Source: Owenia fusiformis (Eukaryota; Annelida; Polychaeta; Sabellida; Oweniidae). Taken from it: a stretch of DNA of 64,000 nucleotides. The position numbers and the translations under genes were made by a program. Numbering within the stretch: position 1 is the stretch's first letter; each line of letters begins with the position of its first letter. The stretch lies in contig CAIIXF020000004.1 in NCBI GenBank assembly GCA_903813345.2, positions 21,545,977 to 21,609,976 of the forward strand, written 5' to 3'. Below are positions 12,130 to 23,900 of this stretch, piece after piece. The notes under the pieces are model-generated. The model had not been told where the DNA came from. It searched no databases and saw nothing but the letters and a program-made list of their open reading frames with translations.

Positions 12130-12304
12130 ATATGATACGGTATGGTATGTTATGTTATGGTTTGGTATGTTATGTTGTGGTATGCAATGGTACTATGGAA
12201 TAGAATGGTGTGGTGTGGTATGGTATGGTATTATATGGTATGGAATAGAATGGTATTGTGTGGTATGGTCTGGAATAGAATGGTATGGTATGGAATAGTA
12301 TGGA
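12130..12304. repeat. Pentanucleotide-rich low-complexity tract (GGTAT/GGAAT)n
   Basis: Runs of TATGGTATGG and GGAATAGAATGG. The two overlapping plus frames here are translations of the pentamer. Confidence 0.9.
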
Positions 12305-12734
12305 CAAGTTTTTCTTTACTTCTACATTAAATAGTTTAGGTAAAATCCTTTGTATGGATATAGAGATGATAGTATTTCATGTGTATGTTTGATATAATTC
12401 ATATGGTTTTGAGGGTTTTGTGTTTAGTGGACCTGCTAAAAATCCAAGTAAATCAGTCAGAATTCTAATCTCACTTGATCATCTTTTAAGTAATACTACA
12501 TTGTCCTTGGAGCATAAGACGTCATCTTATATCTATCAAAACTCAACCAAATCAAATCAACAAAACGTATTTAGGAAATGAATTATAAAAGTATCGAGAA
12601 AATCACAAATTAAACATATGTCATTGATAAATGAAGAATAAATAAGGCCAACTGGAAAAGACAATTTCCATCAATCATAAGACGAGAGACACATTTATAA
12701 ATGCTCCCTAGCAAAATTATATCACTGGTTGTGC

Positions 12735-12870
12735 CTTTTTCTCTCAATATTTCTTTAAAATTTGAATGAAGTGTCTGAGTTTCTTGCATTTCTATTCAAT
12801 TTAGAGTGTTGACTACATGCCTGTTTACTTTATTCTTTGCTGATTCCATGATTTTTTGCTTTATTTTGAA
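12735..12870 (+). repeat. Dispersed ~150-bp repeat family, copy
   Basis: Forward copy with TTTAAAATTTGAATGAAG and ATTTAGAGTGTTGACTACAT. Confidence 0.7.
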
Positions 12871-13680
12871 TTGTTAAAGATAAACATCATGATTATTTCA
12901 AAACATTCAGTCATCTTCCCAGGTAAATCATCCCTAGGCAAACATTCTAATCTTTTAATACAGGTAATTATTTATCCGAATTGTTATCTTAGGTTCAGCG
13001 ACCTCAACTTCCAAATTAATTTTATGTCAGTCAGTGGAAATATTTTTATTGGCTCATCTTTCTCTCAATGGATATTCTGTAGTTAACACATTTTAATTTT
13101 GATGTTTCCTTAACTGAATTCCTTCCGCTAACAAATTAATTTGAGATATTAATAATCGAAACTTGATTAGGTTAAGTGCTGATATATTGGCATAGCCACT
13201 GTTTCTTTTCTATCAGTGTCACAAAGTATAACAGATTGTTACAGTTTTGTAATTGTTTTTATTTAACTTAACAGGTGGTTGATTTTTATGTTGTTTATTC
13301 CTTATCTTACATTAATTACTAAAACAATTAGTTCTGATATTTATGTGATTTGCTTCAAACAATCTGAGTGTTCCTAAATATATATGTTATTGCTGTATAT
13401 TCAGGACTAGGTAGCTCTAATCTGTGATTCAACATTGAGCCACGTAGAACAAGATTCCATTTCAATTTTGAAAAACACATTCATTTCTAGACAATCAATT
13501 TCAATTTCTTGATGTATGTGTATTTTCAAGAGATGAAAATTCTGTCCTACTGACATTATATTTATTAGCCTGGTGATTATTTCGCTGTCTAAAAGATCTA
13601 TATTTTTATTTCAAACTAATATCCGTACATGCTATCTGGGATCTATTTGACAAGATATATAGATGGCAATCCATAAAAAT
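12871..13680. other. Non-coding sequence, nothing recognised
   Basis: AT-rich, no recognisable coding content. Confidence 0.5.
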
Positions 13681-13681
13681 G

Positions 13682-13840
13682 TCCGTCTGCTCGTGTCATT
13701 TTCTCACAATTTTTCTTTGGAATTTGAAAAAACTTTCTGATTTTCTTGCATTTCTTTACAATTTAGAGTGTTGACTACATGTCTGTTTGGTTTATTCCTT
13801 GCTTTTTCCACTCTTTTTCACTCTATTTTCTATTTCAATT
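13682..13840 (+). repeat. Dispersed ~150-bp repeat family, full copy
   Basis: Forward full-length copy starting CCGTCTGCTCGTGTCA and ending at a CACTCTTTTTCACTCTATTTT block. Confidence 0.75.
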
Positions 13841-14855
13841 TAGGAATGTCATGATATTTTTCATATGGGTAGGTATTGATTTGGACAATGTATAATGTAC
13901 ATATTTTATCTTTCTAAACATTAGGAAATTGCCCTTTTTCATTTTCTGGAGGCTGATTTTCATAATTTTGTATAACACAAAACATACAAATCTATCAAAT
14001 TGAATGCACAAATGGCAACATTTGAAAAACAGTGGTCGTATTTTTATATGTTGTCCTTAATATTTGTGATTTTGGTGAACCATGGCCAACCATAAAGATA
14101 GAAATACAACTTTAAAGTGACTTTGAGAAATTATCAGAGAGTGAAATCAATTATATTTTCTAAGTGGTCTCCTCTGGTTTTTCCGCATCGAACTACATGG
14201 TCAAAATATTGCATATGTTTTTATAATTTTCCCAAATTCTTAACAGGTGCGATTGAAGATTCGCAACTGGATGAGAGATGTTTTCACGTTCTGAAGTGGG
14301 GTCAGAAATCTTTTGCTTCAATGCTATGAAAACCATTGAAGAAAAGCACTTTTAGAACCTTAATGAAATATACCTAGGTATAGTCTCAAAATGCCTATAG
14401 TTGTTAAATAATGAAGTTAATTTTGTAAGGGATGAAGGTCCTAAGATTATGATTTTATTTGTGAAAAAAAATTTCAAGTCAGATATCAGCAAAGCAACAT
14501 TTTGCAATTTAATCATACAAGAATGGAAAGGTGAGGGTAACACATATCAAAAAACTTTTTTCTTTTTTCTACGACTCAATATTTGGACATGATCCCTTAC
14601 TTTGGTAAAGGTTAGAACCTGCTAATGATAACTGCATGGATGGGGATACCTTATACACCACTTCTAGGGCTAATTAAGATTAAAAATACTTCTGAAGATT
14701 TTTACCAGGTTTTTTTCATTTACAAAACATATATTTACATTGGACAGGAAAACAAACAAAATTAATCCAGGCAGAAAAACATCTCTACTCTATACAACCA
14801 GAATACCATTACCTGGGAAAATTCTCACCTAAAAATCTTTTAGGTAGTGTTAATT
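13841..14855. other. Non-coding sequence, nothing recognised
   Basis: Several short open frames but none with recognisable protein features or splice context. Confidence 0.5.
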
Positions 14856-15030
14856 CACAACGTTTTTCTCTGAAATTTGAATAAACTACCTGATTTTTTT
14901 GCATTTCTATGTGTTGTATTGTGTTGTGTTGTATTTTGTTGTGTTGTGTTGTATGCATATACATGTACATGTTGTATGTCTGATTTATTTTTTGCTGATT
15001 CCACTTTTTGCAATCTATATTGCTCTTGTC
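14856..15030 (+). repeat. Dispersed ~150-bp repeat copy split by (GTGTT)n
   Basis: TTTTCTCTGAAATTTGAATA and TTGCATTTCTATG match the family. A (GTGTT)n pentanucleotide tract (14909-14953) has then expanded inside the copy, and the CTGATTTATTTTTTGCTGAT segment resumes the family. Confidence 0.6.
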
Positions 15031-15552
15031 CCATATGATATTCAACAGGTTGGTCAGGATTGAATATGGGTTTTATCCTCTGCTAGTATATGATATTTGG
15101 TTAAATTGACCTTGGGTTTCAGGTATAATACAAATATCATGTAATTTGTAAACCAGTTTTAAAATAGAAATGACTTTTACTTTGTTAAAAGAATGCATTT
15201 TACTTGAGGGGTCAAAATGAAAAGTAATGAAGAATGCAATTTAACTTTTTGAAAAGAATCTGATGACATAACTGTCATGACACAACTTTGAAAACACAAA
15301 CTAATTAAATAATTAGCCAAAGGCAAAAAAATCTTTTTACTGCTTTGAAGGTTTTATGGGGATTTTATACCTTAATTACTTTTAATTTTCCAAATCATAG
15401 AACTATACTTCAACATAGAGTAAAATGTGTTTTTCACACAGCCATTCAGAGTGTTGTCTGTTCAACTGTAACATTCCTATTTCACTCAACCAAACTTGTT
15501 GTAGCATCAAACACATGATGTGGCAATAGAAGCAAATCTCATGCTCAAAATA
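15031..15552. other. Non-coding sequence, nothing recognised
   Basis: No coding frame or defined repeat recognised. Confidence 0.45.
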
Positions 15553-15708
15553 TCCGTCTGCTCATGCTTATTCCATTCAATTTCTCTCTAAAATTTGAAT
15601 GAACCATTTGATTTTCTTGCATTTCTACACAATTTGGAGTCTAAACTATGTGCCTGAACAATTTATACCATCATAATTTACCTCTTTTCTATTTTATTTT
15701 GCAATCTA
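15553..15708 (+). repeat. Dispersed ~150-bp repeat family, copy
   Basis: Forward copy from CCGTCTGCTCATGCTTA through TCTCTAAAATTTGAATGAAC to a diverged right end. Confidence 0.7.
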
Positions 15709-16308
15709 AAATGCGACCACCGGATATTTTTCAAAATTGAACCGCAAGATCCATCGACTGACAGAGGTTTATTCAATCTGATTGGCTTCTGACAGGTCTC
15801 ATTTTTTATTTGATTTATTGGCGATATGAGAAGAAGAAATGCTTCGTGCGATATGATCATCATATATTTCACCCGTGTAATAATCTGTACGTCTGTACTT
15901 TTAAGTTCCTTTTGACTTCATTTCAGTTGATGTGTATGTGATAATTGTTTTAGGGTCATAGGTTTGAAATTGACAATAGTCATTTGTGTTTATTTATAGG
16001 GAATTATATTTTTATTGGATTTTTATGATGTATTCTAATTTCTGATGATGCTGACATCATTTATTTCTAAGATGCTACCAGTTATGCATTTTCAATAATT
16101 ATTTTTTATTTTTAAGTCCTTAATTCGTTAATTCCTAGGCTCCTTGAGTTTTTGTAAGTAAAGGTTCTGTTACATTGGCCAATGTGCAGTTATATTCAAA
16201 AATTATTTTTCCTGAACAGACTCCAACATCTAAAACTCAATTTCTATATGAAATGAACTGTGTTAAATTCTGAAATTTCTAAAACATTTATTATTATTTC
16301 TTGCTGAT

Positions 16309-17800
16309 TCCAGTCTTTTTCACACTATTTTACATTTCAAAAGATGACCTCTCATGACACCTATATCCACGTTGATAGTCTTTTTCACACTATTTTACAT
16401 TTCAAAAGATGACCTCTCATGACACCTATATCCACATTGATAGTCTTTTTCACACTATTTTACATTTCAAAAGATGACCTCTCATGACACCTATATCCAC
16501 GTTGATAGTCTTTTTCACACTATTTTACATTTCAAAAGATGACCTCTCATGACACCTATATCCACGTTGATAGTCTTTTTCACACTATTTTACATTTCAA
16601 AAGATGACCCCTCATGACACCTATATCCATGTTGATAGTCTTTTTCACACTATTTTACATTTTAAAAGATGACCTCTCATGACACCTGTATCCACGTTGA
16701 TAGTCTTTTTCACACTATTTTACATTTCAAAAGATGACCCCTCATGACACCTATATCCATGTTGATAGTCTTTTTCACACTATTTTACATTTCAAAAGAT
16801 GACCCCTCATGACACCTATATCCACGTTGATAGTCTTTTTCACACTATTTTACATTTCAAAAGATGACCCCTCATGACACCTATATCCATGTTGATAGTC
16901 TTTTTCACACTATTTTACATTTCAAAAGATGACCTCTCATGACACCTATTTCCATGTTGATAGTCTTTTTCACACTATTTTACATTTTAAAAGATGACCT
17001 CTCATGACACCTATATCCACGTTGATAGTCTTTTTCACACTATTTTACATTTCAAAAGATGACCCCTCATGACACCTATATCCATGTTGATAGTCTTTTT
17101 CACACTATTTTACATTTCAAAAGATGACCCCTCATGACACCTATATCCATGTTGATAGTCTTTTTCACACTATTTTACATTTCAAAAGATGACCCCTCAT
17201 GACACCTATATCCATATTGATAGTCTTTTTCACACTATTTTACATTTCAAAAGATGACCCCTCATGACACCTATTTCCATATTGATAGTCTTTTTCACAC
17301 TATTTTACATTTCAAAAGATGACCCCTCATGACACCTATCCATGTTGATAGTCTTTTTCACACTATTTTACATTTCAAAAGATGACCCCTCATGACACCT
17401 ATCCATGTTGATAGTCTTTTTCACACTATTTTACATTTCAAAAGATGACCCCTCATGACACCTATATCCATATTGATAGTCTTTTTCACACTATTTTACA
17501 TTTCAAAAGATGACCCCTCATGACACCTATCCATGTTGATAGTCTTTTTCACACTATTTTACATTTCAAAAGATGACCCCTCATGACACCTATTTCCATG
17601 TTGATAGTCTTTTTCACACTATTTTACATTTCAAAAGATGACCCCTCATGACCCCTATTCATGTTGATAGTCTTTTTCACACTATTTTACATTTTAAAAG
17701 ATGACCCCTCATGACACCTATATCCATGTTGATAGTCTTTTTCACACTATTTTACATTTCCAAAGATGACCCCTCATGACACCTATTTCCATGTTGATGG
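16309..17800. repeat. Satellite-like array, 65-bp unit, ~23 copies
   Basis: About 23 head-to-tail copies of a 65-bp unit built from TCTTTTTCACACTATTTTAC, ATTTCAAAAGATGACC(C/T)C and TCATGACACCTATATCCA(T/C). Several later units lack two to four bases around CACCTATATCCA, giving 61-63-bp variants that are clustered, which is expected for unequal exchange. The CTTTTTCACACTATTTTACA core matches the right end of the dispersed ~150-bp repeat, and the bases just before the array (GCTGATTCCAGT) continue that match, so the array seems to have arisen from one repeat copy. Confidence 0.96.
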
Positions 17801-17949
17801 ATGTTGATGTACTTCCATGTTTATCTGAATGCTTGTCATATTTCCAACAACATCTGTTTATTTATTACAACATAAACACTTCATACTGAGATAATTATAA
17901 GAAATATCTAAGACATATTGATGATAAATAAATGATCTTCTAATACAAT

Positions 17950-18055
17950 AAAACTCATCTAAGTGGAACACCTTTGGTATTTCTAAAAGTGTTCCACTAA
18001 CAGAGGGTTCCTCTTATATAGGTGTTCCACAGGTTTCACAGGTTTCACTCTACTT
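17950..18055. mobile_element. Truncated pogo-like MITE
   Basis: Contains CTAAGTGGAACACCTTTGG, AAGTGTTCCACTAACAGAGG and CAGGTTTCACAGGTTTCACT, the ends and core of the MITE family at 27699-27864, in rearranged form. Confidence 0.6.
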
Positions 18056-18144
18056 AGCTTTGCTGACAAGATCAGTAACATACTCCATGGTATGTTACAG
18101 TTGACTTCATTATATTTATCTCCCCCACCCTTTCGCATATTGTA

Positions 18145-18375
18145 ATGGACAATTACAATAAAATATAATACAATATACTGTAATGTAACACAGTACAATG
18201 TAATATGATACAATACAATATAATAAAATATAATTAAATATAATATGATATAATGCAATTGCAATATAATACAATATATTACAGTGTAACATGATACAAT
18301 ACAATAAAATACAATACAATACAATAAATTGCAATACAGTACAATTACAATATAATGATAATACAATGATATGTA
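18145..18375. repeat. Low-complexity (AATAC)n/(AATAT)n tract
   Basis: Pentamer variants AATAC, AATAT and TAATG repeat for about 230 bp. The antisense frames 17983-18366 and 18116-18418 (tyrosine/isoleucine/cysteine-rich) are this tract translated. Confidence 0.9.
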
Positions 18376-19875
18376 AAATCTGAAAAAAATATATAAAACA
18401 GACTCCTTCCCCTCTCATAAAATGTCAATCAAACAGGGATATGCCAATGTCTCTCTAATTATGCTTGTGCTATTCAGAAATTGAAATAAACTGTAACATT
18501 TTGACAACATTGCAGACCCAACATTGCTATTTACTTTATTCCTTACTCTTTTTAACACTGCTTAACCTACAAACATCACCAATATCAATATTTCCCAGGA
18601 AGACCCATAATATCATAAGGAAATCCATTATTTATTTGGTTTTATGCAGTGTGGTCGAATGCATGGTTTAGGAAGATTATATCTGGAAAATCAATTTGGT
18701 TCTTATATGATCAATCACTGTTATTTCCATATAAGGAACTGATCAATTACAAATAGAAACTTGCAACCTTGCAATATGGGCAAGCAAATCGGAATGAAAA
18801 AATAACATTCTATATTTTTGACACATTTTGAGAATTTCCACATCATTTTAACATCAAAATCATTCGTTGAGATTAACCTGTTTTTCTTTGAAGTGCCTTG
18901 ACATTTTCAAAAAATGAAAAAAATATCCAAAATGATCATATTTTGCAGAAATTGTCTTATACAATCCACCTTGTCGCAATAGGCGTTTGATTTTAGAGAG
19001 TTCTAAATAATAATCATTTCAGCTTCAGTTGTGACATCATATTGCATCACTAAGCAACAGCTAAAAATAAACACTTTTTCTTCAATTAGAATGCAGATAG
19101 TGATTACCACGAAGGGAGGAATATTGATTGAAATTGTACGTTTGATTAAATGATGACATATTCTGTATTTAGACTCACCCATTCCTAAATAATAAAATTT
19201 TCACAAATTATCAGTAAGGCTAAGGGAAATAGATTGGTGTTTTGTATCATGAGCACATTTTTTGAAATACAGAAAAATAAATCTATTGAGAAAATTAATC
19301 CATCTGGAAATTGAAATAATGCTATAAACATAAAATTAGAGTATTGTGGCCTGTCTTCTGACGCTCTCGGTGCAATACATTTTAATCAGTATAATTAGGA
19401 TGAAATGAAATTGATTTCATTTGACCAACTCAGACATTGATGCAACAAATTTGTAGAATTGAATTCACCCTATGTGAAGTGATCCTATCTAAACCATGAC
19501 TTCTCATCCCATACACCAAATCCATTTCTGATGATTACTTCATAGAGGGTGAAATTCCAGATAACAGAAGACAAGTTAATAAGTGAATTCTATCCTTAGT
19601 AGCCCCATACAGCTTATTATGAACTAAATGTCCTAAATGTTGAACATTGGTTAGTCATCTTTTTTCACAAAATGACCTTGGGTGATTCTGTACAACTCGA
19701 TTGGAGACAACAGGCCACAAAAAACAAGTGAATTTAATCCTCAGTGGCCAACATAAAACTTATTATCAACTATGTTCTAAACAATAGTTGTAATAGTCAC
19801 TCTTCTTAGATTTGTCAAGTTTATTGGACCATAGGGTCTCATTGAAGCTTCCAGTGTCAGGTCTGGTATATGTTC
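18376..19875. other. Non-coding sequence with a degenerate ~155-bp duplication
   Basis: No gene seen. Two related segments near 19565-19650 and 19715-19800 share an ACAAGT(T/G)AAT...CTTATTAT(G/C)AACTA framework, an old tandem duplication. The retrotransposon is inserted immediately to the right. Confidence 0.5.
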
Positions 19876-20682
19876 TGTTACGTTCGAAAATAACAGAAAG
19901 TAAAAACAGCAATTAAAATATAACAATGTACAGTAATATATTTTTGAAAACTAAATGCGATGACAATAATATATAAAAGTCAATACTTATGATACGTAGA
20001 TGTAGAGAAATGATACGCCTGTCTCTTGATGTCGATAAATATCCTTGAGAATGTTCCAGATCACGAAGCGTTTCAATAATCGTTAATAATGCTCCAATGT
20101 TTGTAATAATCCAATAATGTTTGTTGTAATCCTATAATGTTCGTATCCAATAATGTTTGATGATAATCCACAAATGTTTGATGATAATCCACAAATGTTT
20201 ATGATAATCCACGAATGTATATGATAATCCCTATATAGTGTGTGTTATAATATATGTCCATATAAAGTCCTCAGGTTGTATGTTTGCACTGTTATAAATG
20301 TTCCCAAAGTAGGTGTCTGTAATTTTCTGCTAAGAAGATGTCCTTTGATAAACTTTGAAATTCTGCTGACAGCCCAAATCAGCTCTCTCATTATATAGTG
20401 CAAAGGCATAGTCCAGATGCTTCAAGAAGTTATGTTTTCTAGAAAATAACACTGATTGGACATCTTAAGTCACATGATTCAATCTTGATTAAATGATTAC
20501 AGTTCCAGTACTTTCTAGAAGGCCAAGAGTTAATGAGTCATTCAGTTCAGTTATGTTTACAAGATACACAATATAATGTCATTGTGACCTTGACTTGACC
20601 TAAGATCTCTAATGAAGATCAGTTACAGTATATGCATATTGATAAACTTAATGTGAATATAATATAATATAATACTGTAACA
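19876..20682 (-). repeat. 3' LTR of the Gmr1-like element
   Basis: 807 bp, downstream LTR in element orientation. A TATATAA box on the minus strand (20391-20397) is a likely U3 core promoter element. A direct repeat series of TAATGTTTG/TGATAATCCACAAATG near 20095-20230 forms a small internal array of about 20-bp units. Confidence 0.96.
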
Positions 20683-20697
20683 CCTCCCTCCTTAAAA
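20683..20697 (-). other. Polypurine tract of the LTR element
   Basis: Directly inside the 3' LTR, the minus strand reads AAGGAGGGAGG immediately before the LTR start TGTTACAG. This is where plus-strand DNA synthesis is primed in LTR elements. Confidence 0.85.
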
Positions 20698-20973
20698 GAA
20701 AAGTTTTGAATACAATGAAAAACTTTTACAATAATATCTGGTGTAGCGAGGGTTACAATTTTTTTAAAGATGAGGTTGAGACTTACATAACATTTGTTTA
20801 CAATAGTCAAATACAATAATATTTATATAGTTACAGACTGAGTAAAATCCCAAAAAAAAACATATTACAATAATATTATCAAATCACACTCTAAGTACAA
20901 TCTTTTTATTATATCAATACAAAGCCTTAGGCAAATGCAGTATAAATCAAATAGCCTCTTAAAAATAGAAACA

Positions 20974-23900
20974 TTACACTCTTGAAAGAGTGTCAGCAAT
21001 TAAATTATCCTTGCCTTTGATATGTCTTATGTCAAGATTGTACTCTGACAATAACAGACTCCACCTCAACAATCTACGATTCTTGTTCTTCATTCTATGA
21101 AGGAATGTCAGCGGGTTATGATCAGTAAATACAGTAACTGCATGAACTGGTGCACTAACATATACTTCAAAATGTTGTAATGACAGAAGTAATGCTAGAC
21201 ATTCCTTTTCTATGGTGGAGTAGTTTTTCTGATGTTTATCAAATTTCTTTGAATAATAACACACTGGATGATCAATACCATCCTTTTCTTGTAATAGGAC
21301 AGCTCCCATTCCTACATCAGAAGCATCTACTTGGATCTTGAATGGCTTGCTAAAATCAGGTGCAACAAGCACTGGTTCTTCACTTAGTATGGCCTTGATT
21401 TTATCAAAGGCTGTATGACATTGCTCAGACCACACATATTTGATGTTTTTCCCAAGTAAATTGGTCAATGGAAGAGCAATTGAAGAGAAATTTGGACAAA
21501 ACTTCCTATAAAAGCCAGCCATTCCAAGACTTCTCATTAATTCTTTCTTGTTAGTAGGAGCTGGGAGTTGTGTAATTGATTCCACTTTGGCACTCACTGG
21601 TTTGACCTGTCCTTGACCTACCACATGGCCCAGATATTCAACTGTGGCTTTACAAAATTCACTCTTAGCTAAATTGATGGTTAAGTTGGCTAGAGAGATT
21701 CTTTCAAACAACTTACGCAGCAAACACATATGTTCATCAAAAGTGTCAGAATACACAATTACATCATCGATGTAGACACCAGTGTTTTCAAGATCTGCTA
21801 ATAAGCCATTCATCATTCTTTGAAATGTGGCAGGTGCATTTTTCATACCAAATGGCATAACTTTAAATTGGTACAAACCATCAGGAGTAACAAAGGCAGA
21901 TACCTGTTTTGCTCTTTCAGTTAATGGAACCCCTAGGAATCCTTTGAGGAGATCAAATTTACTGACATATTTAGCAGTTCCAATTTTGTCAATGCAGTCG
22001 TCAATTCGTGGTATTGGATAAGAATCGGTCTTTGTTACTCGATTCACCTTGATATAATTAACCACTAGCCTACGTCCACCATTTGATTTTGGAACAATGA
22101 AAGCAGGTGAACTCCATGGGCTATTGCTCTTTTCAATTATGTCATTTTCTAACATATAATTGACCTCAGCTCTCAAATCTTCAGATTTTGATGGATTAAC
22201 TCTATAAGCATGTTGCTTAATAGGGGTTACATCTTGGACTTCAACATCATGATAAGCTATAGATGTCTTAGTCGGTACATCAGAGAAGATATCAGTGAAC
22301 TCATGAATTAATTTTGTGACTTGCTGTTTTTGATCATTTGTCACATGGTGCAATTTATGATCTAGATTTGATAATACTTCAGAGTTCTTTAACCTAGACA
22401 AACCTTTGATATCTTCATAGTCTAAATCAGTATAAGTGATATCATCTGAATCTTGTAGATCAGTTTCTTTTACAAGGGCAGGTGCCAAAGTGACTACAGG
22501 TTTAACTGAGCCAGGCTCTTTGTCTGGCTCAAAGTACCTTTTCATCATATTGATGTGACACAGTTGTGTTTCTTTGCGCCTATCTGGAGTTTTGACAATA
22601 TAATTGAGGTCATTGACCTTGGAATCCACTACATAAGGACCATAGAATTTTGCCTGTAATGGATTTGTCTGAAGTGGCAGCAATATAAGAACTTTGTCAC
22701 CTGGCTGGAAAGATCTTTCTTTGACTTTTCTGTCATACCAAGTTTTCATTTTATCTTGGCTATTTAGCAAATTTTCTTTGGCTATTTCACAAGCCTTTGA
22801 TAGGCGCTCTTTAAACCCGGTGACATAGTTCAGCAGATTAAACTTTTCAGTTTCTGACAGCCACTTTTCTTTGAGCAATTTAAGTGGACCACGCACAGAA
22901 TGACCAAATACCAGCTCAAATGGACTGAACCCTAATGATTCTTGCTTAGCCTCCCTGGTAGCAAACAGAAGCAAGGGTATGCCCTCATCCCAGTCTTTCT
23001 CATATTCAAAACAGAAAGCTCTGATCATGGTCTTAAGCGTCTGATGGTAACGCTCTAGAGCTCCTTGAGACTCTGGGTGATAGGCACTTGACTTACACTG
23101 TTTGATACCCAAGGTATCCATGACTTGTTGGAATAAGCCTGACATGAAATTTGAGCCCTGATCAGACTGGAGATCTTTTGGTAGTCCAACTAAGGTGAAA
23201 AATTTGATGAGTGATTTCACTATGTTTTTGGCTTTGATATTTCTAAGTGGAATCGCTTCTGGAAACCGTGTGGCCATACAGAGAATAGTGAGTAAATATT
23301 GATTACCAGATTTTGTTTTTGGTAATGGACCAACACAGTCAATAAGAACCTTACTAAATGGTTCATCGAATGCAGGTATAGGGTGTAAAGGAGCAGTTGG
23401 AATTTTCTGGTTAGGTTTTCCTACCATTTGACATGTATGACAAGACCTACAATACTCTTGGACATCTTGTTTTAATTTGGGCCAATAGAAATGATTGAGT
23501 ATTTTATGGTATGTTTTGGTTACTCCTAAATGACCTGCCATGGGAGAATCATGAGCTAGACTCAAGATTTCCTTATGATACGATTTGGGGACAACAATTT
23601 GATGTACAATTGTCCAATCATCTTCAGGGGAAGCTTCAGGAGGTCTCCACTTTCGCATTAATATGCCATCCTTTTTGTAGAAACAAACAGGGACCTTGTC
23701 AGCTTCATCAATAGTAAGACATCTTTTATGAAGATCAATGAGTGATGGATCATGCTCTTGTTCATAAATTAACATGTGTTTAGAATGAGGATCATTTTTC
23801 AAAGAATCACTATCAGAAATAGAGGATGAAACCTCAGAACTAGAAGAGGATGTAACCTCAGAACAAGGAGGGGATGAAACCTCATGAACACTAGCAGAAG

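Noticed and set aside
16309-17800. CRISPR-like regular array
   Set aside because: The 65-bp units are contiguous with no unique spacers, and the context is eukaryotic; it is a satellite.
17983-18418. Antisense frames of 100-127 codons rich in Tyr, Ile and Cys
   Set aside because: They are translations of an AATAC/AATAT low-complexity tract.
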